From positions 62,001 to 126,000 of the forward strand of contig NZ_MSJP01000008.1 of the NCBI RefSeq assembly GCF_014596525.1: a DNA stretch of 64,000 nt, in the 5' to 3' direction. Source of the stretch: Streptomyces sp. CBMA291 (GTDB lineage: Bacteria > Actinomycetota > Actinomycetes > Streptomycetales > Streptomycetaceae). Both the position numbers and the translations under genes were made by a program. The notes under the pieces are model-generated. The model was not told the origin of the DNA, searched no databases, and was given only the letters and a program-made list of their open reading frames with translations. Positions 7,972 through 15,304 of the stretch are shown in pieces. Positions within the stretch are counted from its first letter, which is position 1. Every line of letters starts with the position of its first letter.

Positions 7972-8379
7972 ATGCAGCGCACCGCACTCCGGCGCGTGGC
8001 CGTCACGGCCCTCGCCCTCGCCGCCCTCGGCGGAGGCGCCCTGGCCACCGCGGGCTCGGCTTCCGCCACCGAGAAGAACGGCTACCTGGAGTACGGCGAG
8101 TTCGGCCTGTACTACAGCCCCGACCGGGGCGGCGCGGTCTTCGACCTCGTCCTCTCCGACCCGGACTTCAGCAACGACTGGTTCCCGGGTCCCGGCAACG
8201 GCGCAGGCCAGTCGGCCAACGACAACACCGCGTCCTACTGGAACAACGACGCCTACACGTGGCTGGTCTACACCGACGCCGGCCGCGGTGGCATCCAGGG
8301 AAGCCTGCCGCCCGGCCACATCGGCAACGCGTCTGGGGACTTCCGGAACAAGATCTCCTCCGCGTACATCAGGTTCTGA
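7972..8379 (+). CDS. Secreted beta-gamma-crystallin/I36-like protein, array copy 3
   Basis: 135 residues, one shorter than copies 1 and 2 at the mature N-terminus (TEKNGYLEYG). Patches: VLSDPDF, NDWFPGPGNG, tail YIRF. It is preceded by the leader hairpin and the ribosome site AAGGCACCAGC, but there is no upstream palindrome: the copy 2 terminator runs directly into the leader. Expression would need read-through of that terminator or a promoter inside the leader, so this copy may be poorly expressed. The reading frame is intact. Confidence 0.83.
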   Translation: MQRTALRRVAVTALALAALGGGALATAGSASATEKNGYLEYGEFGLYYSPDRGGAVFDLVLSDPDFSNDWFPGPGNGAGQSANDNTASYWNNDAYTWLVYTDAGRGGIQGSLPPGHIGNASGDFRNKISSAYIRF

Positions 8380-8442
8380 CGGCCCTGCGGCACCACTGAA
8401 CCGCCGGATCAGCCGCACGGCCCCGGCACCCGCATGACCCAG

Positions 8443-8487
8443 GCAGCCGTTGCTCCGCCCGAATGAGGCGGGCCGAGCAACGGCTGC
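8443..8487 (+). terminator. Terminator hairpin after array copy 3
   Basis: Same stem as after copy 1 (GCAGCCGTTGCTC / GAGCAACGGCTGC). Confidence 0.82.
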
Positions 8488-8534
8488 CCCCTCCTGGCGA
8501 ACACCGAGGGTCACGCGGGGCCGCCCATGAGGCC

Positions 8535-8552
8535 AATCCCTCAACGGACAGT
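8535..8552 (+). promoter_or_regulatory. Upstream element of array copy 4 (left arm decayed)
   Basis: The spacer TCAACG and right arm GACAGT are kept, but the left arm reads AATCCC. It lies 90 bp before the copy 4 start, at the same spacing as in copies 1 and 2. Confidence 0.45.
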
Positions 8553-8642
8553 AGCCACAGGTCGTTTGGCGCTGTTCACATGGACCTCGGCCCGACTCCG
8601 GGCCGCATCGACCACCAGCAGCAATCAAGGAAAGGCACCAGC

Positions 8643-9056
8643 ATGCAGCGCACCGCACTCCGACGCGTGGCCGTCACGGCCCTCGCCCTCGCCGCCCTCG
8701 GCGGAGGCGCCCTGGCCACCGCGGGCTCCGCTTCCGCCGTCTCCCTGAAAGACGGCCACGTGGAGACAGGGGAGCTCGGCCTGTACTACAGCCCCGACCG
8801 GGGCGGCGCGGTCTTCGATCTCTACCTGGAGGACGAGGACTTCAGCGACGACCGGTTCCCGGGTTCCGGCGCCGGCGCCGGCCAGCCGGTCAACGACAAC
8901 ACCGCGTCGTACTGGAACAACGACGTCCACACGTGGTGGGTCTACACCGACGCCAACCGCTGGGGCCTTGAGGGAAGCCTGCCGCCCGGCTACATCGGCA
9001 ACGCGACCGCGAACTTCCGGAACAAGATCTCGTCCGCGTACTACTACAAGTACTGA
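8643..9056 (+). CDS. Secreted beta-gamma-crystallin/I36-like protein, array copy 4
   Basis: 137 residues. The mature N-terminus (VSLKDGHVETG) is distinct from copies 1-3. Other patches are YLEDEDF, DDRFPGSG (the usual Trp replaced by Arg), VHTWWVYTDANRWGLEG and an aromatic tail YYYKY. It keeps the core and the shared signal peptide. The upstream element has a degenerate left arm. It has its own terminator. Confidence 0.84.
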   Translation: MQRTALRRVAVTALALAALGGGALATAGSASAVSLKDGHVETGELGLYYSPDRGGAVFDLYLEDEDFSDDRFPGSGAGAGQPVNDNTASYWNNDVHTWWVYTDANRWGLEGSLPPGYIGNATANFRNKISSAYYYKY

Positions 9057-9121
9057 CGGTTCCGCGCGGCACCACTGAACCGCCGGATCAGCCTCACAGC
9101 CCCGGCGCACGCATGACCCAG

Positions 9122-9166
9122 GCAGCCGTCGCTCCGCCCGAATGAGGCGGGCCGAGCAACGGCTGC
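9122..9166 (+). terminator. Terminator hairpin after array copy 4
   Basis: Same stem with one mismatch (GTCGCTC on the ascending arm). Confidence 0.8.
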
Positions 9167-9211
9167 CCCCCTGGCGGACACCGAGGGTAGCGCGGGGCCA
9201 CCCAGGCGGTC

Positions 9212-9229
9212 CCTGCCTCAACGGACAGT
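9212..9229 (+). promoter_or_regulatory. Upstream element of array copy 5
   Basis: CCTGCCTCAACGGACAGT: spacer and right arm identical to copy 1, left arm with two changes. It lies 90 bp before the start. Confidence 0.48.
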
Positions 9230-9318
9230 AGCCACAGGCCATGTGGCGCTGCCCCCATGGATCTCGGTCGACTCCGGGCCGCATCGACCATCAACAACAG
9301 TCAAGGAAAGGCAACGAC

Positions 9319-9726
9319 ATGCAGCGCACCGCACTCCGACGCGTAGCCGTCACGGCCCTCGCCCTCGCCGCCCTCGGCGGAGGCGCCCTGGCCACCGCGG
9401 GCTCCGCTTCCGCCCTCCAGAGGGACGGCCACGTGGAGGCCGGGGAGCTCGGCCTGTACTACAGCCCCGACCGGGGCGGCGCGGTCTTCGACCTCGGCAA
9501 CTCGGACGAGGACTTCAGCGACGACCAGTTCCTCGGCACCGGCGCCGGCGCGGGCCAGTCGGTCGACGACAACACCGCGTCGTACTGGAACAACGACACC
9601 TACACGTGGCTGGTCTACACCGGCACCTACCGCCAGGGCCTGGCAGCAAGCCTGCCGCCCGGCTACATCGGCAACGCGACCGCGACCTTCCGGCACCAGA
9701 TCTCGTCCGCGTACCTCGGGAACTGA
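9319..9726 (+). CDS. Secreted beta-gamma-crystallin/I36-like protein, array copy 5
   Basis: 135 residues. With copy 6 it forms a subgroup: mature N-terminus LQRDG, patch NSDEDF, DDQFLGTG, GTYRQG in place of DARRGG, and VDDNTASYWNND. It ends in YLGN. The second crystallin-like motif reads GLAASLPPGYIGNA, losing the usual Gly before Ser. Complete unit with upstream element and terminator. Confidence 0.84.
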   Translation: MQRTALRRVAVTALALAALGGGALATAGSASALQRDGHVEAGELGLYYSPDRGGAVFDLGNSDEDFSDDQFLGTGAGAGQSVDDNTASYWNNDTYTWLVYTGTYRQGLAASLPPGYIGNATATFRHQISSAYLGN

Positions 9727-9787
9727 CAGCCCCGCGGCGCCTGAACCGCCGGATCAGCCTCACGGCCCCGGCACACGCATGACCCAG

Positions 9788-9831
9788 GCGGCCGTTGCTC
9801 CGCCCGAATGAGGCGGGCCGAGCAACGGCCG
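9788..9831 (+). terminator. Terminator hairpin after array copy 5
   Basis: GCGGCCGTTGCTC pairs with GAGCAACGGCCG: a compensatory A-to-G / T-to-C change compared with copy 1, which supports selection on the RNA stem. Confidence 0.82.
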
Positions 9832-9878
9832 TTCCCCTGGCGGACACCGAGGGTAACGCGGGAGCCGCCCGGGCGGTA

Positions 9879-9896
9879 ACTGTCTCAACGGACAGT
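9879..9896 (+). promoter_or_regulatory. Palindrome upstream of array copy 6
   Basis: ACTGTCTCAACGGACAGT, identical to the copy 1 element, 90 bp before the start. Confidence 0.6.
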
Positions 9897-9986
9897 AGCC
9901 GAAGCTCCTTTGGCGCTGTTCATATGGCCCTCGGCCCCGCCCCGGGCCGCCTCGACCACCAGCAGCAACCAAGGAAAGGCAACGGC

Positions 9987-10400
9987 ATGCAGCGCACCGC
10001 ACTCCGACGCGTGGCCGTCACGGCCCTCGCGCTCGCCGCTCTCGGCGGAGGAGCCCTGGCCACCGCGGGCTCGGCTTCCGCCCTTCAGAGGGACGGCTAC
10101 ATGGAGGCCGAAGAGTTCGGCCTGTACTACAGCCCCGACCGGGGCGGCGCGGTCTTCGACCTCCGTAACTCGGACGAGGACTTCACCAACGACCGGTTCC
10201 TCGGCACCGGCGCCGGCGCGGGCCAGTCGGTCGACAACAACACCGCGTCGTACTGGAACAACGACACCTACAGGTGGCTGGTCTACACCGGCACCTACCG
10301 CCAGGGCATTGTGGGAAGCCTGCCGCCCGGCTACATCGGCAACGCGACCGTGAACTTCCGGAACCAGATCTCGTCCGCGTACTTCGAGTACCCGGCGTAA
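9987..10400 (+). CDS. Secreted beta-gamma-crystallin/I36-like protein, array copy 6
   Basis: 137 residues, sister to copy 5 (LQRDGYMEAEE, NSDEDF, GTYRQG). The C-terminus is unusual, YFEYPA. Its stop TAA is followed by CGCG-GCCGCCCGGGCG-like sequence that belongs to the upstream element of the next unit. This shows the gene end was joined directly to the next unit's promoter region, deleting the terminator and replacing the last codons. The rest of the protein is intact. Confidence 0.83.
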   Translation: MQRTALRRVAVTALALAALGGGALATAGSASALQRDGYMEAEEFGLYYSPDRGGAVFDLRNSDEDFTNDRFLGTGAGAGQSVDNNTASYWNNDTYRWLVYTGTYRQGIVGSLPPGYIGNATVNFRNQISSAYFEYPA

Positions 10401-10420
10401 CGCGTGCCGCCCGGGCGACA

Positions 10421-10434
10421 ACTGTCCCGACAGA
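10421..10434 (+). promoter_or_regulatory. Decayed upstream element of array copy 7
   Basis: The left arm ACTGTC is kept, but the right half reads CCGACAGA with a shortened spacer. It lies about 110 bp before the copy 7 start. Confidence 0.35.
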
Positions 10435-10532
10435 GAACAGAGAGCAGCCGCAGGCCATGCGGTGCTGCCCCCATGGCCTCGGCCCGCCCCGGGCCCCATC
10501 GACCGCCAGTAACAGTCAAGGAAGGCACCAGC

Positions 10533-10943
10533 ATGCAGCGCACCGCACTCCGACGCGTGGCCGTCACGGCCCTCGCCCTCGCCGCCCTCGGCGGAGGCGC
10601 CCTGGCCGGCGCGGGTTCGGCTTCCGCCGCCACCGAGAAGAACGGCTACGTGGAGACGAACGAGTTCGGCCTGTACTACAGCCCCGACCGGGGCGGCGCG
10701 GTCTTCGACCTCTACTTGGAGGACGACAACTTCAGCAACGACTGGTTCCACGGTCCCGGCAACGGCACCGGCCAGTCGGTCAACGACAACACCGCGTCCT
10801 ACTGGAACAACGACCTCTACACGTGGCTGGTCTACACCGACGCCTACCGCGGTGGCATCCAGGGAAGCCTGCCCGCCGGCCACATCGGCAACGCGTCCGG
10901 GGACTTCCGGAACAAGATCTCCTCCGCCTACGTCAAGTTCTGA
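10533..10943 (+). CDS. Secreted beta-gamma-crystallin/I36-like protein, array copy 7
   Basis: 136 residues. Mature N-terminus ATEKNGYVETN; patches YLEDDNF, NDWFHGPGNG, DAYRGG; tail YVKF. The signal peptide has one change (GALAGAGSA). It is followed after only 79 bp, without a terminator, by copy 8, so copies 7, 8 and 9 probably form one transcript. Confidence 0.85.
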   Translation: MQRTALRRVAVTALALAALGGGALAGAGSASAATEKNGYVETNEFGLYYSPDRGGAVFDLYLEDDNFSNDWFHGPGNGTGQSVNDNTASYWNNDLYTWLVYTDAYRGGIQGSLPAGHIGNASGDFRNKISSAYVKF

Positions 10944-11022
10944 CGGCCCCACGGCACCACCCTCGGCCCGCTCCGGGCCCCATCGATCACCAGCAGCAGT
11001 CAAGGAAAGGAAAGGCACCAGC

Positions 11023-11430
11023 ATGCAGCGCACCGCACTCCGACGCGTAGCCGTCACGGCCCTCGCCCTCGCCGCCCTCGGCGGAGGCGCCCTGGCCACG
11101 GCGGGCTCCGCTTCCGCGAACGAGAAGAACGGCTTCATGGAGCGCAGCGAGTTCGGCCTGTACTACAGCCCCGACCGGGGCGGCGCGGTCTTCGACCTCT
11201 TCGCCAGCGACGAGGACTTCAGCGACGACTGGTTCCCCGGTTCCGGCGCCGGCGCGGGCCAGTCGGCCAACGACAACACCGCGTCCTACTGGAACAACGA
11301 CTTCTACACGTGGCTGGTCTACACCGACGCCAGACGCGGTGGCATCCAGGGGAGCCTGCCGCCCGGCCACATCGGCAACGCCAGCGGAGACTTCAGGAAC
11401 AAGATCTCCTCCGCCTACATCAAGTCCTGA
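11023..11430 (+). CDS. Secreted beta-gamma-crystallin/I36-like protein, array copy 8
   Basis: 135 residues. Mature N-terminus NEKNGFMERS; patches FASDEDF, DDWFPGSG; tail YIKS. It lies 79 bp after copy 7 and 81 bp before copy 9 with only a short leader hairpin between, so it has no promoter element or terminator of its own. Ribosome site AAGGAAAGGAAAGG. Confidence 0.85.
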   Translation: MQRTALRRVAVTALALAALGGGALATAGSASANEKNGFMERSEFGLYYSPDRGGAVFDLFASDEDFSDDWFPGSGAGAGQSANDNTASYWNNDFYTWLVYTDARRGGIQGSLPPGHIGNASGDFRNKISSAYIKS

Positions 11431-11511
11431 CGGCCTCTCGGCACCACCCTCGGCCCCCGCCCCGGGCCCCATCGATCACCAGCAGCAGTCAAGGAAAGGA
11501 AAGGCACCAGC

Positions 11512-11922
11512 ATGCAGCGCACCGCACTCCGCCGCGTGGCCGTCACGGCCCTCGCCCTCGCCGCCCTCGGCGGAGGCGCCCTGGCCACCGCGGGCTCGGC
11601 TTCCGCCGCCACCCAGAAGAACGGCTACGTGGAGTCGAACGAGTTCGGCCTGTACTACAGCCCCGACCGGGGCGGCGCGGTCTTCGACCTCTTCTTTGTG
11701 GACGAGGACTTCAGCGACGACTGGTTCCCGGGGCCCGGCAACGGCGCCGGTCAGTCGGTCAACGACAACACCGCGTCGTACTGGAACAACGACTTCTACA
11801 CGTGGCTGGTCTACACCGACGCCAGACGCGGTGGCATCGAGGGAAGCCTGCCGCCCGGCTACATCGGCAACGCGACCTCGAACTTCCGGAACAAGATCTC
11901 ATCCGCGTACTACAGGCCCTGA
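11512..11922 (+). CDS. Secreted beta-gamma-crystallin/I36-like protein, array copy 9
   Basis: 136 residues. Mature N-terminus ATQKNGYVESN; patches FFVDEDF, DDWFPGPGNG, DARRGG; tail YYRP. It is the last gene of the array and the third of the copy 7-8-9 unit, ending at the last repeat of the terminator hairpin. Signal peptide and core are unchanged. Confidence 0.85.
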   Translation: MQRTALRRVAVTALALAALGGGALATAGSASAATQKNGYVESNEFGLYYSPDRGGAVFDLFFVDEDFSDDWFPGPGNGAGQSVNDNTASYWNNDFYTWLVYTDARRGGIEGSLPPGYIGNATSNFRNKISSAYYRP

Positions 11923-11993
11923 CGGCCTCGCGGCACCGCTGAACCGCTGACCCGCCGGATCGTCCTCACGGCCCCGGCCCACGCAAGACCCAG

Positions 11994-12037
11994 GCAGCCG
12001 TTGCTCCGCCCGAATGAGGCGGGCAGAGCAACGGCCG
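11994..12037 (+). terminator. Terminator hairpin closing the array
   Basis: GCAGCCGTTGCTC / GAGCAACGGCCGC, same family as the five internal hairpins, with one G-U type mismatch. Confidence 0.8.
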
Positions 12038-12074
12038 CTCCCATGGTAGACACGCACACGCCCTTGGAGCACCC

Positions 12075-13025
12075 ATGCGTCCCTTCGCCGCCCGAGCCAC
12101 CGTCCTCCTCCTGAGCGCCGCGCTTCTCACCGCCTGCTCCGCCGAGTCCGGCGACGGGGGCGGTGGCGGCGGTTCCGCCAAGGAGCCCGCGATCGGCACG
12201 GTGACCAAGCTCGTCTCGGCGACCGGCCTCTCCTTCCCGCTCGACGGCTACGAGACCACCGACGAGCAGCGCCGCAAGCTGGACCGGGCCCAGGCACAGG
12301 TGACGAGCGACTGCATGAAGCGCTTCGGCTTCACGTTCGAGCTGCCCGTGTCGCTTTCCCCCGCCGGGACCGGCGGCGAGTCCCTCCGCTACGGTCTGAC
12401 CGACCCGAAGACGGCCGAGCGCTACGGCTACACCGCGCACCGGGGCGCCGCCAGTCCCTCCAAGCCGGCCGCCAAGTCCCTCGGCGCGTCCGGCCAGCTC
12501 GCGCTCCACGGTCCCGACTCCACGATGGCCGGCCGGCCGATGAGCCTGGAGGAGTCCCGGGCCAAGGACAGCGGCAAGACCGTCAATGGGCAGAAGGTGC
12601 CCATCGGCGGCTGTCTGCGCGAGGGCTACCTCACGGTCTACGCGCCGAAGAAGGGCGCGCTCGACAGCATGTTCGTCACCAATATGGCGATGGACGCCAA
12701 CTCGCGTTCCCGTGAGGACTCCCGGGTCGTCACGGCGGTGAAGGCGTGGTCCGCCTGCATGGCCGAGAAGGGCTACAAGGCCGACGAGCCCGTCAGTCCG
12801 CAGGCCGATCTGGGGCTCAAGCCGAACGACTACGGCAGCCCCAAGGGCATCGCGGCCGCCCGGCAGGACGTCGCCTGCAAGGAGCGGGCCAACCTGGTCG
12901 GCGTCTGGTACGCCGTCGAAGGCGCCTACCAGAAGCGGAACATCGAGCAGTACGCGGAAGCCCTGAAGCAGGCGAAGACGGAGCTGGACGAGCGGCTGCG
13001 GTTCGCCGCCACGCTGGCGGGCTGA
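12075..13025 (+). CDS. Secreted lipoprotein, unknown function
   Basis: A 316-residue protein with a lipoprotein signal ending LLTAC (Cys21) and a Gly-rich linker. The mature region has scattered Cys residues (SDCMKRFGF, GGCLREGY, SACMAEKGY, DVACKERANL) and a charged C-terminal helix (about 275-310). It resembles uncharacterised Streptomyces lipoproteins; no enzymatic motif is visible. A fragment of its 5' end lies at 7118-7173 inside the array, showing it was the original downstream neighbour of the single ancestral array gene. Start chosen at ATG 12075, GGAG about 9 bases upstream. Confidence 0.8.
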   Translation: MRPFAARATVLLLSAALLTACSAESGDGGGGGGSAKEPAIGTVTKLVSATGLSFPLDGYETTDEQRRKLDRAQAQVTSDCMKRFGFTFELPVSLSPAGTGGESLRYGLTDPKTAERYGYTAHRGAASPSKPAAKSLGASGQLALHGPDSTMAGRPMSLEESRAKDSGKTVNGQKVPIGGCLREGYLTVYAPKKGALDSMFVTNMAMDANSRSREDSRVVTAVKAWSACMAEKGYKADEPVSPQADLGLKPNDYGSPKGIAAARQDVACKERANLVGVWYAVEGAYQKRNIEQYAEALKQAKTELDERLRFAATLAG

Positions 13026-13389
13026 CCGAGGCGGCACCCGGGACGGCACCCGGCGACCCGCCCGACGCGGCACCCGGCGCGGCGTCCGGCACCCGCCCCC
13101 CTCGGGACGGCACCCGGGACGAGACCCGGGACCGCGACGGGACGAGACCCGGGGCCCCGCTCGGGACCGCGACGGGACGAGACCCCGGCCGCACCCGGGG
13201 CCGCGACGGGAGCGACCGTGGCGAGGGCAGCGACGAAGGCGGCAGAGGCGTCTTCCGAGGCCCGGGACGTCCCAGGGACGTCCCGGGCCGGGAATTCGGA
13301 CACCGTTCGGCGACGCGGTCCGGTTAACGTTCCCGAGGAACCCGGACGCTCGGTTCCGTCCCACGCACGCCGTCTCTGGGGGGAGACAC
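13026..13389. other. 364-bp intergenic region with GC-rich direct repeats
   Basis: The left part is made of imperfect repeats of GGGACGAGACCCGGG-like units; I see no gene in it. The right part has a 31-bp palindrome (13259-13289) and the leader of the LuxR-type gene. Confidence 0.6.
13259..13289. promoter_or_regulatory. 31-bp perfect palindrome upstream of LuxR-type gene
   Basis: Two 15-bp arms (GGCCCGGGACGTCCC) around a single A, 101 bp before the LuxR-type start. The inner 18-mer CGTCCCAGGGACGTCCCG at 13268-13285 occurs identically at 17170-17187 upstream of a peptidoglycan-binding protein gene. It could be an operator or a terminator for the lipoprotein gene. Confidence 0.5.
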
Positions 13390-13782
13390 ATGCTTCGTCG
13401 CTGCCCTTACTGCGGTCCCGCACCAGCCGGGCCGGACGCCCGGTCCGCCCGGATCAACCCCGTCACCACCGCACTGCGCCATCTCGACGCCCTGACCGAC
13501 CGGGAGGTCCAGGTCCTGTCCTCGATGCCCGGCGGCGAGTCCAACACGGACCTCGCCGAATCCCTCGGCATCACCGAACGCACGGTCAAGTTCCACGTCA
13601 CCAACATGCGGGAGAAGCTGGGCGGGCTGTCCCGGGCCCAGCTCCATCTGCTCGCCCTGTTCACCGAGGTGGTCCAGCCCTGCCATCTCTGCCGGCCGGA
13701 TCTCCGGGGCCGGGCCGTCGCGCCCCTCGCCCTCGTGCCCCGCGGTCCGGTGACCGCGAGGCTCGCCGTGAGCTGCGCCTGA
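13390..13782 (+). CDS. Small LuxR-type HTH regulator with two CxxC pairs
   Basis: A 130-residue protein whose centre (about residues 32-88) is a LuxR/GerE helix-turn-helix: LTDREVQVLSSMPGGESNTDLAESLGITERTVKFHV. It has no receiver or other sensor domain. Unusually, CPYC (Cys5, Cys8) lies at the N-terminus and CHLC (Cys98, Cys101) just after the HTH. Together these could form one zinc or redox site that holds the two ends. The ATG is preceded by GGGGGAG, so the N-terminal Cys pair is within the real protein. DNA target unknown; a shared palindromic 18-mer is a candidate. Confidence 0.82.
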   Translation: MLRRCPYCGPAPAGPDARSARINPVTTALRHLDALTDREVQVLSSMPGGESNTDLAESLGITERTVKFHVTNMREKLGGLSRAQLHLLALFTEVVQPCHLCRPDLRGRAVAPLALVPRGPVTARLAVSCA

Positions 13783-13816
13783 CGGCGCGGGCCCGGCAGG
13801 CTCCACCCACCACGGC

Positions 13817-15103
13817 CTAAGCCTTCGGGGCCACCTTGGACAGGCCGTTGATGACGCGGTCCATCGCGTCGCCGCCCGTCGGATCGGTCAGGTTCGCCAG
13901 CATCTTCAGGGTGAACTTCATCAGCAGCGGGTGCGTCAGACCACGCTGGGTCGCGATCTTCATGATCTTCGGGTTTCCGATGAGCTTCACGAAGGCGCGG
14001 CCCAGCGTGTAGTACCCGCCGTAGGTGTCCTTGAGGATCTGCGGGTAGTTCCGCAGGGCCAGTTCCCGCTGGGCGGGGGTGGTGCGGGCGTGCGCCTGGA
14101 CGATGACGTCGGCCGCGATCTGGCCGGACTCCATGGCGTACGCGATGCCCTCGCCGTTGAACGGGTTGACCAGGCCGCCCGCGTCGCCGACGAGGAGCAG
14201 GCCCTTGGTGTAGTGCGGCTGCCGGTTGAAGGCCATCGGGAGGGCGGCGCCCCGGATCGGGGTCGTCATGTTGTCCGGGGTGAAGCCCCAGTCCTCCGGC
14301 ATCGAGGCGCACCAGGCCTTGAGGACCTCGCGCCAGTCCAGCTCGCGGAAGGCGGAGGAGGAGTTCAGGATGCCGAGGCCGACGTTGGAGGTACCGTCGC
14401 CCATGCCGAAGATCCAGCCGTAGCCGGGCAGGAGGCGGTCCTGCGCGCCCCGCTTGTCCCACAGCTCCAGCCAGGACTCCAGGTAGTCGTCGTCGTGCCG
14501 GGGGGTGTGGAAGTACGTCCGGACGGCGACGCCCATCGGGCGGTCCTCGCGGCGGTGCAGGCCCATGGCGAGGGAGAGCCGGGTGGAGTTGCCGTCGGCG
14601 GCGACGACGAGCGGCGCGTGGAAGGTGACCTCGCGCTTCTCCTCGCCGAGCTTGGCGTGGACGCCCGTGATCCGGCCCGTACGGTCGTCGATGACCGGGG
14701 CGCCGACGTTGCAGCGCTCGTGGAGGCGGGCGCCCGCCTTCTGGGCCTGGCGGGCCAGCTGCTCGTCGAAGTCGTCGCGCTTGCGGACGAGCCCGTAGTC
14801 CGGGTACGAGGCGAGGTCCGGCCAGTCGAGTTCGAGGCGCATTCCGCCGCCGATGATCCGCAGGCCCTTGTTCCGCAGCCAGCCGGCCTCTTCGGAGACG
14901 TCGATGCCCATGGCGACGAGCTGCTTGGTGGCGCGGGGGGTGAGTCCGTCGCCGCAGACCTTCTCGCGGGGGAACGCGGTCTTCTCCAGGAGGAGGACGT
15001 CGAGTCCGGCCTTGGCCAGGTAGTAGGCCGTGGTGGAGCCGGCCGGGCCCGCTCCGACGACGATCACATCGGCGCTGTGCTCGGAGAGGGGCTGCTCGGT
15101 CAC
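13817..15103 (-). CDS. Geranylgeranyl reductase-family FAD oxidoreductase
   Basis: A 428-residue flavoenzyme of the geranylgeranyl-reductase (ChlP/GGR) family. The FAD site GAGPAGSTTAYYLAKAG starts near residue 17. The PREKVCGDGLTPRA motif (about 40-54) and the GDAGGLVNPFNGEGIAYAMESG motif (about 317-338) are diagnostic. The close neighbour menG and the more distant mqnC and mqnA suggest it reduces double bonds of the menaquinone isoprenoid chain, as MenJ does in mycobacteria; streptomycetes make partly saturated menaquinones. That role is inference. Monocistronic or weakly linked to menG, which is 201 bp upstream. Confidence 0.85.
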   Translation of the reverse strand: MTEQPLSEHSADVIVVGAGPAGSTTAYYLAKAGLDVLLLEKTAFPREKVCGDGLTPRATKQLVAMGIDVSEEAGWLRNKGLRIIGGGMRLELDWPDLASYPDYGLVRKRDDFDEQLARQAQKAGARLHERCNVGAPVIDDRTGRITGVHAKLGEEKREVTFHAPLVVAADGNSTRLSLAMGLHRREDRPMGVAVRTYFHTPRHDDDYLESWLELWDKRGAQDRLLPGYGWIFGMGDGTSNVGLGILNSSSAFRELDWREVLKAWCASMPEDWGFTPDNMTTPIRGAALPMAFNRQPHYTKGLLLVGDAGGLVNPFNGEGIAYAMESGQIAADVIVQAHARTTPAQRELALRNYPQILKDTYGGYYTLGRAFVKLIGNPKIMKIATQRGLTHPLLMKFTLKMLANLTDPTGGDAMDRVINGLSKVAPKA

Positions 15104-15200
15104 GGCGGATCTCCCGGAGGGTCGAGGGGAAAAAGGGGGGGGGATGAGGGAAGTCTATTTGCGGGGCCCGCTGGGGCCTGCGGGGCCCGCGGGGCTCTCA

Positions 15201-15257
15201 GGGCCCGTGGGGCTCCCAGGGGCCCGTGGGGCTCCCAGGGGCCCGTGGGGCTCCCGG
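15201..15257. repeat. Three copies of a 19-bp direct repeat
   Basis: Unit GGCCCGTGGGGCTCCCAGG repeated three times in the gap between menG and the GGR-family gene. The unit can form small hairpins (GGGGCTCCC). No gene in this gap. Confidence 0.75.
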
Positions 15258-15304
15258 ACCCGCCGGGGCGGACGGACCGGCGGGCCCCGGCGGGTGGGTG
15301 GTGC

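Larger units (their letters stand above)
6490..12037 (+). repeat. Tandem array of nine paralogous secreted-protein genes
   Basis: Nine direct copies of a unit of about 0.45-0.75 kb. The fullest unit has an upstream palindrome, a leader with a GC hairpin, a ribosome binding site, a 135-137 codon gene and a terminator. The first ~30 codons and the core block LGLYYSPDRGGAVFDL are nearly identical in all copies, while four short patches vary. Copies 1-2 and 4-6 carry the palindrome, copy 7 has a decayed one, and copies 3, 8 and 9 have none. Terminators follow copies 1-5 and 9 only. This is the footprint of repeated unequal crossing-over. Confidence 0.95.

Noticed and set aside
6490..12037. CRISPR array or phage structure for the repeated segment
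   Set aside because: Repeats are whole genes of ~400 bp with leaders and terminators, not short repeats with spacers; no cas or phage genes nearby.
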